NCBI GenBank assembly: GCA_934045905.1
Contig: OW203771.1
Location: 20,344,069-20,408,068 of the forward strand
Source of the DNA: Leuctra nigra
Taxonomy: Eukaryota; Arthropoda; Insecta; Plecoptera; Leuctridae
Reading direction: 5' to 3'
Length of the DNA stretch: 64,000 nucleotides
A program made the translations under genes and the position numbers. The notes under the pieces are model-generated. The model had not been told where the DNA came from. It did no database searches and saw nothing but the letters and a program-made list of their open reading frames with translations. Below, in pieces: positions 25,101 to 37,100 of the stretch; positions within the stretch are counted from its first letter, which is position 1; each line of letters opens with the position of its first letter.

Positions 25101-28100
25101 ATTGAAATGATTCAAAGAAGCAGTGATAAAATATCTGAAATTTCCTCCAAGAAATTGTAGAACATTGTGTCCATAAAATGTCTATAACAAGTCAAGACCA
25201 GATTAGTCTGAAAATTGGCAAAAATAATGTTGGTCCCGATTACCATGCAAAATTGGAAGCAAATCGGGCAAATGGTTCTAGTTTTATTTTTTTAATCACG
25301 TGATCCTGTTCAAAAACTGTGTAAATGAGACCGCTCGTACGACATTAGACGTGGGTGCAACATTTCAGATCGATTGCTTGAAACGGTTTGATCTAGGCAC
25401 TGCTGGCCTATGCACATACAGACCCATACAGGCAGCAGAAAAAAAGGAATTGTTATAGAGTTAATGATTTTCAGAAAAAAAATATATAAAAAAATGTATA
25501 CTCATGGTTGTTGAAATCCATTAGGTTGTGTAGCTTACTGCTAAATTCTAAGAAAGCTAATTTTTTCCTTTTTTCAGCCTATCCTGTGGGAAACGCAATG
25601 ACTCTGGATTATCTCTCGGATCTTACTACCGGATCATTAGCGGATTGATCGCTTGACAAATCAGCTGCAGGATCGAGTGTTCAGTGACTGAGCGAGTGCG
25701 GTTTTTAGTGAGTGCAATTCACCGTAAAAGGGGACATTATTGACTATTTACCACTATTTTATGTGTCAGTGAAAATACCATTTTTAAATCAAATACTACC
25801 TATTATAGAATTTTTAAACAATGATATATTATTAGTGCAGGGACAACATTATATTCGAAAGATTTTTTCTTCACTTACACTTTACATTAGGATGAATCTG
25901 GTTGTATAATTAAAACGGAAATATTAGTAAAAGCTGTGTTATTTATTTGATCAATTCTCAATGTGAACTTTGCTGAAATTTTGCCAATTTTGCTGTTTAT
26001 TTTGTAGTATGTTTGTAATATTACATTTATATTTGGAGGCTTGATAGTGCATTTATGTTTTACTTCAGTTTATTTAATTTCAATTAAATGCAGAAATGCA
26101 ATTTGAATAATCAGCGTTTGATGAACTCATCAGTTGTGTGCATCTTAAAACGTCATAGCAGAAGGCTTTAGAAATTATGAATGGAAATGCAGACTTCATA
26201 AAGTGCTCATTTAACTTTTGAGTTCACAAAACATATATATTGTAATTTTTCCCCCACATCCACTCTCCTGACGTCATCATTACCCATCCCAGTACCAAGC
26301 GTGGTCACTAAGTGGTCATTTTATGTTATTTATTGGTCAAGTGATTGTCATAATTGGTTAGTAAGTGGTCAGGATAGGATTGGTCAACAAAGGTAACCTA
26401 ATGGTCGTACCTGGTCGAGAATGGTTACGTACTAGTCACAATTGGTTAGTTGGTGGTCAGGATAGGAACTAAATGTTGGTCAACAAAGGTAACCTAGTGG
26501 TCGTACCTGGTCGAGAAAGGTTACGTACTAGTCACCATTGGTCAGATGAATGTCATGAAAGGAGATTAGTATTGGTCAGCAGGTGTTACCTTGTGGTCAT
26601 AGTTGGTCCAGAAAGGTTATGTACTAGTCACAATTGGTAAGATGATTGTCATGAAAGGAACTTACTTTTGGTCAACAGGTGTTACCTTGTGGTTATAGTT
26701 GGTCGAGAAAGGTTACATACTAGTCACCATTGGTAAGCTGAATGTCATGAAAGGAACTTAATTTTGGTCAACAAGTGTTACCTTGTGGTCATAGTTGGCA
26801 ATCAAGCTGCACTTAATCGACGTGACCATTTCTCCCAGCTCGTCGACCAACTAGTGACCCTATGACACATATGTCACTAGTTGGTCAGAGCAAGTGGTTA
26901 CTGTTTGTAAGCTATTGGTAACCTAATAAATGTTACTAGTTGGTCACTAAAATGTCAAGTCAAATTTCTATATGGGTAGATACATAAGTAGGAATTTAGT
27001 GTTTTGAGGTAATCGCTGTCGAAAGTTGAGCAACTTGTATTAACACCATAAAGCAACATGTGATCCGTGTCAGAGGTACATTCAGAAAAAAAACTACTGT
27101 ACTCACTGTGATGTGATTTCAATGCAATTTGGTTTGTTGGAAAGAAAAAACAATTTTACGCAATAATCATTATTCATTAATAATCTCAAATCTCAAAAAT
27201 TCGAAAAATGCACCTCTGGGTCCCCTTAAAAAGGGTAATTTTGTAATTTAATCTTCATTTGTTTTCAAAGTTTGTAGAGCAACAACTTTCAGAACTTGCT
27301 TATCAACGCGTTTCACAGAGCGTTTTCTAGAATAATCAACATACCCGTTACTTATTCCTGCAAAAACGTAGTCAGAGCACACCTCAAAGCACATCTGCAG
27401 AGTATCGATGATCGCGTTATCGGAAAAGTCCCCTACAAAATACTGTGGGAAGTTCTCAAAGCATCCAACCATCACTGGAAAACAAGTACAGTGTAATAGA
27501 CCACATTTTAAATTATCTAGTTAGCTCTGCTTTTCAAAAAATTTCATATGCAGTACCGTGATCCTCATATCTATTAGTGTTTTTCAACAATGGATCATAA
27601 CATGAATAGATATGAGGATCACGGTACTGCATATGAATTTTTTTGAAAAGCAGAGCTAACTAGATAATTTAAAATGCGGTCTATTCCTATAGGCACCGAG
27701 TGTTCATACCCCCAGCGCCACTAGCGAGATAAATCGGCAAAAATGTGAGGCGAAGAATCAGCAATTTTATAATCTCTCATTGGCCGTGGCCATAGCAACC
27801 GATAAAAAATCCACAGATAACTCAAAATAGCTCAGAATTGGTAGAAGAGAGGATCAAATTAATAATTTTATCAGATTCAGTGGAATTGTTTACACTTCAT
27901 ACATTATGCACAGCGAAATATCATTTGGCGTATTATTGTAAGAATGCATATAATGAGTAATGTTTACTAACTGCTGCAACTATGGGTATGAGGATCATAC
28001 CAAGAGTTGCTAATTTCTTCCACCCATCGCGCTGTCTCTCATTTTCAGAAACAAAAGTGAGTCAACACTCGGTGCCTATAGCTGGTTTGTGCCAGGATTC

Positions 28101-31100
28101 AACGCGAAAATAACATCCACATTAACAACAAAACACAAAACAAAGGAGTTTATTGTCGTGATCTCCGCATTAAGTTGTTAGTGAATATAAAATCAAGTGG
28201 ATCACATTTTGGGTTTACAGCCTCTTTAAATCCAGTTTAAGTGATTTTTGGTAAATTCCTGATTTTTGTGATTTTTGTGGGCTAACGATATGAGATAATT
28301 ACAAATAGCTGCAAAATATTTAATGGAATGATGAAGGTTAATCTATTCTTATAGTTTGATTTTTAATTGAGAGCCATATTTCTTTGATTTAGTTTCAGTT
28401 TCAAAGAAAAAATATATAATTTACGCACGATATCCAAAGTTTCCAAAATTTTCATTGAAGGGTTTTGCCTCTTCTAAAATTATGAATTTACTGGCAAATG
28501 TCACCATTCTCCAATATAGAAGCTGATTGAACTTATCTTTCAGCATTGTCCCACAATAAAATAATACCTGTCTAAAAAGGCACAAATGTGACCTTCCCTC
28601 CTCGGGGAGGGGGGGGGGGGGGGGGGGAGGTCCGCCAACGCCAAACAAGTCAAAGTGTAATGTGCGTACTTAGGAGGTACCCAAAAAAGATTTCTAACCT
28701 TCCGTGGAAGGGTGGAAAGGGCCTTGTTCGGCTGGCTCATGATCTACTTAGGTTGTGAAATACCGGGTGGCGCAAAAACAAATTCCCCTGGAAACAAAGA
28801 GAGATTCTACAGAATCATAGAGATTTTGATTGAGATTTTGTTTAATTACCCCAGAATTTAAACAAAATCTCAATCAAAAATCTCTGGGATTCTGTAGAAT
28901 CTCTTTTTGTGGATCCGCTTCCTGATTGAGAGGTCACTTTATCGAAACTATTATAGATATGATTCTGAAATTTGTACATATTTTAGAAAACATACCAAAA
29001 TTTAATATGTGCAATTTTCAAAAACATCTTAGTAGTGTTTTTTTTTTTGAATATTCAAATCTAACAAAAATATACTTGAGGGGGGGGGGGGGGGGGCACC
29101 AGAAGAATATTTTGCCAGAGGCCCACCAATATCTAGTAACGCCTCTGCTAGACCCTTATCCCCATAAAAAACACTCCGTGTAAAAAACCCAGTCAAGTCT
29201 CTTCAACTATAAAAAATAGAAGAAATCTAAAAATTCAGCACTGAAATGTAGTGATATCAAAAAATGGGCCAAGTCAAAACTTAATTTTAAAAACCAAAAT
29301 ATACTTGGCGCATCGTGTATATAAAATATAGTATAGAAGCATATGCCAAAAATTAAATGTTCCTAAATATATATTATATACCTATAATGCCCTTAAAAAC
29401 GATGCGCCAAGTATATTTTGGTTTTTAAAATTAAGTTTTGACTTGGCCCATTTTTTGATACCACTACTTTTCAGTGCTGAATTTTTAGATTTCTTCTATT
29501 TTTTATAGTTGAAGAGACTTGGCTGGGTTTTTTACACGGAGTGTTTTTTATGGGGATATCACTCATTTTTTTAGTTTATTTACCAAACTTGTAACACATA
29601 TCGGAGCAACGATGACTAATTCCTTTAAAAAAATTCGCCATTTCTGAATTGGTTACTACGAAAAATTGTGGTTGGTTCTAAATACAAGCTTAAAGTGATA
29701 TACCATGAAGAATCGGGAATGCATAGTTCCAATCGGTCCAGCTGTTTTCGAGTTATGGCATCACTTCCGGTTTTCAAAATGGCGGCTGAAATTACTGCCG
29801 CCTAGAATTTATTTCTATAAATGTTATGTATCATTACAAGCCTTCTGAATATATAGTTATAGTAGTAAGAGGTCATTAAAGTATCATTATTCATATTTAT
29901 GACGTCATTTCCTGTTTCGGTAATAGTACATTTCTACTTTAGCTATTGGTATTCCATATAGATGACCATCAGAATCATTTGGTGCTAGATTCATTCCGAT
30001 CGGTCAAGCCGTTTTTTAGATATGACGTCACTTCCGGTTTCAAAATTGCGGCTACCGGTTGGTTTTATAAAAAGGCACCTAGACGCCAAAAGTGCACATG
30101 TGGTAAAAATTTCAGATCGACCGGTTCAGCCGTTTAGGCTGTGGCGGTGATAGCGGTGTTTCTTGACACCATAATAATCATCATCATCAGATAGGTTTTA
30201 AAAGGGGTGTAATTTCACTGTTTTTATGGCCCTCTAGCTCGCAAATGGAATAACTTATTGTTCCCAAATTTAGTATATCTTGTCAGGTGGGCCATAGCTC
30301 GAAATTAAGATACTTCGCAACAATGTGAGATTTTCGAATTTTAAGATCCAGTAGGTTGAAAATGCCATGTTGTTGCTTACAGTAAAAGTGTTTGGTCTGC
30401 TCCTTAGTTTATTAGGCATTTACGGTATGTGGAGTGAGTGTGAGTGTATGGTACGACTTGGCTGGGTGGAGCAACCGCTCCACTAGATGTCATAACGTAC
30501 CATGCGATGAGTGTGTAACAGTGTACACATCCATGGCCAAGACTCTCCCACAGTCAGAGCAGTTGTGATCACAGCACATGGGCAGTGTTGCGTTGGGCAG
30601 AGCGTCGCCACAGTAGCATTGGGAGCTGGGAGAGATCAAACATATTATGTATTCATGATCACAGAGTTATGCAGAGTTATGTTGCACGGGGTGTCATCTG
30701 CAGAATTCAAACCAATTCTATTTTTAAACGTGGCTCAACCAAGCTATAACCAAAACACTTTTTTTTTAAATTACCACTATGTTATATTTTTCAACATTTT
30801 AACTAAATTTAAGTATAAAAGAATCATTTAATATACTTTAACTTGTAACTTGTAACATGGGAGATATCGGAAAATGATTTTGATTCTGGTTTATCTTTCA
30901 AAATAGCACACACGTTGGTATTGTTTTAATTTTTTCCCTAATACAATGTCCATATCTAGCATAAAATAAGATTTTTGTTCAAAGTTGGGAATACATACAA
31001 ATTATATATTATATGTTACACACCTCCCACATTATTACCTCCCACATTATTAGCCTAAATGTGACACGGTTTTACTTGAGGAAGAAAACTCAATTTATCT

Positions 31101-34100
31101 CAGAAATTAGACACGAGGACATGAGGAGTGTTATTATTTGATAGACTGTGTATGGCATGATTTCAATAAGAGACAAAAAAATATGAAGATCTGATACCAT
31201 GCCCCGATTGGTTGAGACGATTGGTATCCTGGCCTCTTAATTACCTGTTGTCTAAACCCGCGTACTTGTAATCCGCGCAATGGTTCCTGCACATCTGTGG
31301 CGAGTTGGAGTTGAGAGTAGATGCTGTTTTACCGACCCAGGCCTCCTTCACGCTACACCCCACGCCGGCAGATGGCGACACTGTGTCGACTGCAATTGTT
31401 TCAACACTTTCATGTACAGTTCGTTTTTCCTATGTTTGAACTCTCTACAGACCGAGACACCGTCAGTTGTTCTGTTAGGCCGAGAAAGATAACATTGCAA
31501 GGTGAGCGTGCAATGAACTCTTTCTCGGCCTAGCAGAACAACTGACTGTGGCTCCATCTGTTGAGAGTTCAAACAGTAAAAAAACAGACTGTAGGATACG
31601 AAATAATTTGATGTCCGTTGAACATTTTCACACTGTTAGATAGATATACTGCTTTGAGTTTGACTTTCTTGTTTTATGTAGCACAAAAAGGCGGCCCATA
31701 CTTTTTTCTAAACGGCTTTACCGATTGTCTTCAAATTTTCACATGTTATAGATAAAGAGTAGATCTGTGTCTCTAGTTGCCCTAATGTTTTATTTTTTGT
31801 TTAGCTATTTTAGGGCAGACATGCCAAAAAGACTCATATATTGCCCATGTTAGCACTTCCTCAAAACGAGAAAAAACATTTTTTATTATTTTTTCGATCA
31901 CTAGAGACACAGATTTACTCTTTATATCTATGCTTTTAAATTTTGAAAACAATCGGTCAAGGCGTCAATATTTGAATTAAAATAACTTACTTCACAGCAG
32001 TATATGCAACATGCAACACACGATTAAATGTCACAAATGTCACGTACAACCCAGAGCTGAAGCATTTTTATGCATTTCTAGTTGTTGTTTTTTTACATCG
32101 AAATCGAAATTTCTGCGAGTCCTGTCGACTCTTAAATTATTTGCTTTTCTATAGGGTTGCGTTTTTTATAGCTGTTTGCAAATTGATGGAGACATAGTAA
32201 AAATAATAAATATTTAAGCTTAAAAGTCGATAATAATCGCAGAAATTTGCGATTCGGACGAACAAAATTTCCTAAAATGCATGAACATACATTAGATATG
32301 CGCTTGTACGTGACATTTATGACATTTAATCGTGTGTTGGATGTTCCATATACTGCTGAAAAGTGATTTGTTTTAATTCAAATATTGAACATAAAAAAAC
32401 ATAAAAAGCATACCCTTAATTTTAAAAAAAAGACTTGTCCGAATGTCTTTAAAATTTTACTACTGTTACAGATAAACTGTTATAAATCTGTATTTCCATG
32501 ATTTAAAAAATCAAAGAAAAATCTTTTTTTGAGTTGCAGAGGGTCAAACTAGAGTAATTTTAAGGGTCATTTTGCACCCCTACCGCGAAAAAACGAAACA
32601 AAAAATGAAACATTTTCGGCCGGGGACACAGATTTACTATTTTTTTATAATCTATGAAATTTTGAAGACAATCAGTCATGACATTCAGAAAAAAGTATTG
32701 GTAGAGCGTATACGCTCTTCAAAAAACATTATTTCGTCAAGTATTTATAGACTCTTAAAAAAGAAATAAAATACTTTAGAAAGGGAGTACTATAGAACCA
32801 ATATTGAGCTTGTTGTTTGACACGGCAAGTATTTGTTGGAGCCACTTCGCGCACAGAAAATCAACCTTTGACAGTTGGTGGACTAGATCAATCAAAGGTG
32901 CACGTTTACAACTACCTAATACCATTGAGCAGATCGTTATATTTAAACATACTTGTGAATGTTTTGTATGGACGGGTGAGATATATGTCCATCGCTCTAT
33001 CGCCTCCACAAGTGAGCTCTGGATCGTTTTTGCAAGGCATCCAACAATAGCCTTCATTTTCAGGTAACAAATAGGTAAATGAAGGCAACTGATTACCACA
33101 GGAGCAGTCTTTCCTGTAAAGTAGGAAACAAAGATTAACGTCAACACTTGGAAAATGTTCAGTGCAACGCGTTGAGCGAGCACTACGATTCAGATACAGC
33201 ATCTTAACAGACATTTTCGTAACAGAGAAATACCGGGTGGTTCATAAATAAATCTTGTCAAATTTTGTCAAGATTGTTTTGTTTTGTATTTCAATTTTGT
33301 CAAATATCTTATTTTATGAATAGCTGCCATCTTTAAATAATGCCCGCTACGGGTGACCAGTAACTAAATCGAACATTTTGATGATATATTCGAGTTCCCC
33401 GTGACCGATTTAATAGGAAAGATGGTGTCGCATGACAATTTTAGATTTATATGTTTCTTTATATGGTGCCATTTTTTAAAATGGCTGCCACGGGTTACCA
33501 GTAAGCAAATTGAGTATTTTGATTTCATATTCGAATTCTCCATGGTCGAATTAGTGGGAAAGATGGTGTCGCATGTCATGTTGCCCATTTCATTTGACCG
33601 TCATATCAAATATGGTCGTCACTGTTAAAAATGGCTGCCATGGGTAAGCGTTGAGCAAATGGAGAATTCTGATGTTATATTCGAGTTCCCCATGGTCGAT
33701 TTAGTAGGAAACATCGTGTCGCATTTATATTTCCGTGGAATTTAGCACAATACATCAAAATAAGCGCAATTTTATAAAATGGCCGCCACGGCGTCATGGG
33801 CAAAATCTGAGGTGGCTCCCGGTATTTTAATGAATGGTTGGGTATCTGGTATGTGTGGTAAAAATTTTGTGCTTTTATACCGAAGTGCACAATCATTTCA
33901 CATCCCGCCCGGACTAGACCTTCAGATCTACTGTTTTTGATTAAATTGTTTTGGTTTGTTGGGAAATGAACTTTCGACGTGTCAACGTGTCATTTAGTTC
34001 AATTTTGAATACCTATGTTTTTAACGACTTAAAAATATCTGTAAAGATTTTTAATGTTAATATATTTTTTTTAATAGAAACTGAATGTGAATCTAATCAA

Positions 34101-37100
34101 TGATCTAATAAATGGCTTGACTTTTTGTTTCAAGGTCGATCATTCTTACATTGAATGGAATTTAGAAGATTGGTGTAAAATTGTTTGGTAGCTCCTCATC
34201 ATCTCTGTATTAGTTTGTGCACCGTACGACTTGGCTTTCGTGGGGCGACCAACCGACTAGTTAATGACCGAGTTCATGTAATTGATTAAACTCACCCATT
34301 AAATGCACCAGCGAATGTGTAATTAGTACAGATCTCAACGCAACTCTTCACAGTAGGTTTGTAGCCGAGGGTTTGTTTCTTGCTATCTGACACATCTTTC
34401 CAGAGAGATGAAGCAGTTCCAGATGTATGGTGTTGGTAACAACCAACTCTTACTGAGGAACAAGCCATGCCAATAGTTAATAATGTGATTTTTCGGCCGT
34501 TTTAGAAAATTGAGAGAGAAAAATTGTTTCATAAGTGGGTGTAACTTTGATAGGATGTTCACATGATCAGTCTGATTCTAAATTAGTAGCACTTTTTAAT
34601 TTTTGCTTCGTGCCTTGTTAATTAGGCGCCTGTGATTAAAAAAAAACGCGCAAAACGATGAAGTTTCTGATACGATTGGAGACCAAACCCGTTAACCAAT
34701 TGATCTCAAATTTTAGTCATGATTTGATGGAAGACGAACTAAGGGTCATCACTTGGCACATTTTTGAAATTTAATTTTATACGGCACCCAGAGAGACAAG
34801 GAAATAGCTAATTATTCACCAAAAGATTAAATTTCATTAAAAATTTATTAAAATTAAAATTTCAAATTGATTAAAATTTCAAATCATGTCTCCCATTTTC
34901 GGTCGGTGATGCAGTCTGAGAAAGGGACCTTATAGTCATTGGGTAATTCGGAGTTATCGCTAATCTATCAGTAATAATCCGAAAACAGACGATGTTATGT
35001 TAATTATGTGTACACTTTGTTTCTGTGACTGTATTACTTGGAAGAATAGTCATTTTTCGGTTTAGGCCAACGTTTCGACAATCATGAAATAGTCATCTTC
35101 AGTATTTTCAGTAGTTGTAATTTTCAATTTAATTTTAAACAACTTCATAATTAATTTCATGTATTTTATATTGATAGTTATTCTGTGTTTGTACAACCTT
35201 TGTTAATAAGGCAGACTTTATTTCTCTGAATAAAGATATATATATTAGATATTATTACAGATATTATGGTTTATGGCGCTCAACGGCAAGGTTATCAGCG
35301 CCAGTCAAGTCATTCAACTAGAAGTTGTAATTAAATGAATATACATCCCTAAGCCATCTTCATCTTCAGGTACCACAAACGTTTGAAATTAAACACTTCC
35401 GGCAGTAAGACTGAATTATTTTCTGATGTACAAGAAAACTTATCGAAACCGTTTCAATCTAATTAAAAAGCGTAAACATGCACCTTAAAATGAGTATTAA
35501 CATATTAGATACTTGTAGCATTTGTATAACCACAAGCAGAAATTAGAACAAGTTGTAATCAATGTGCTAGTGCACATGTCTTAAAAGCACTTTTTATCTA
35601 ACCTACGTCATATTTTAATTTAAGGTGGCGCAATCACTCGAAGTCATAGTCTCAGATCTTCATAATTTTGTGTGAACTTGTTGATAACCATGCCATACAC
35701 AATCCCTGAAAAAATTAAACTCTTCTCGTGTCTAGTTTCTGAGATAATTTGAGTTTTATCCCCCATGTTATCTTATGGCAGCCAAGTAAAATCGTGTCTT
35801 TTTTAAGCTAAAATGGAGTTCTAATCTTTTTGTACCGTTAGATTTTAACAAAAAACTTTTTTTCTGCTAGACATATGGACATACTATCAGGAAAAAATTG
35901 AAAACAATACCATCGTGTGCTATTTTAAAAGTTATTAACCAAATTCGAAATGATTTTCCTATACCTCCCATGAAGTGATGTAAGGGGCAATTTACCAATA
36001 AAATGTGACGTAGGAATAGTATGGAAAATTATCACAAAACTTAAAAATAAAAAAGCCCCAGGTCTTGATGGATATACAGGTGAATGCCTTAAGCTTGGAG
36101 GAGTCTCAATATCGAAGTATTTAAATCATTTGTTTAATGTAATTTTAGCTAATAAAAAAATTCCCGTGGATTGGAAGCAGGCCGTAGTTATTCCGTTGTT
36201 TAAAGGAGGTGAAAGGAGTAAAGCCTGTAATTATCGGCCAATTAGTTTAACATCTACAGTATGTAAGGTCTTTGAAAGAATAATTTCGAATTACTTGAGG
36301 AGTGTCCTGGAAATGGATAAATGGTTTATTGAAGAGCAGCATGGCTTCAGATCAGGTATGTCCTGCGAGACTCAATTGACAATTCTTTCTCACGAGTTGT
36401 CAAGTATATTAGATAATAAAGGAGAAGTTGATGCTGTGTTCTTAGATGTTCAGAAAGCATTTGACAAAGTTCCCCATCATGCTCTGATCAATAAATTAAA
36501 TGAGATAATAAGTGATAAATTAGTTGTTGAAATAATCCAAGACTTTTTGAGAAATAGAACTCAAAAGGTAAAAGTGGAAGATACATTTTCGTCACTTATT
36601 AGGGTTGAATCAGGGGTTCCGCAAGGTAGTGTTTTAGGCCCTTTACTATTTATAATTTATATTAATGACATTTCGGAAAACATACAATCTAGTATAAAAT
36701 TATTTGCAGATGACTGCGTTGTATATCGATGTATTGAGAATAAAGGAGATGAGAAAGCACTTCAAGATGATTTAAATAAATTAATGGAATGGATGCATAA
36801 AAATGAAATGACATTGAATTCAAGTAAATGTGAGATGGTACAGTTTTCAAGAAGGAAGATTAGAAGGCAAGTAGAATATAAGTTAAATTGTGAAAAAATT
36901 AAAGTTGTTCATGGGTATAAATATTTAGGGATTTGGTTTGATGAAAAATTAAATTGGCAGGAACAAGTTAAAAGGGTTACTGGGAAATCGATTAAAAATA
37001 CTAACTTTGTCATGAGAAATCTAAAGCATGCTGACAAATATGTCAAAAATCAAGCATATAAAACACTCATAAGACCCATACTAGATTACGGGAGTGCAAT

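Larger units (their letters stand above)
18958..26979. mobile_element. Candidate giant TIR element with subterminal satellite arrays (about 8 kb)
   Basis: Ends are inverted: CTACCCATATAGAAA on the left and its complement TTTCTATATGGGTAG on the right. Inside the left end is a GGTNACC/GACCAA-rich region including a 93-bp tandem array. Inside the right end is an oppositely oriented array of about 96-bp units with the same TGGTCA/GGTTAC vocabulary. The interior holds a possible spliced gene (22.3-25.6 kb), a long poly(C) run and other repeats. No target duplication is evident and no transposase was recognised. It lies wholly within the intron between WSC exons 9 and 8. Confidence 0.5.

Noticed and set aside
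31434..31574. microRNA precursor
   Set aside because: The arms are too long and transposon-like, and similar hairpins occur throughout; no evidence for a mature miRNA.
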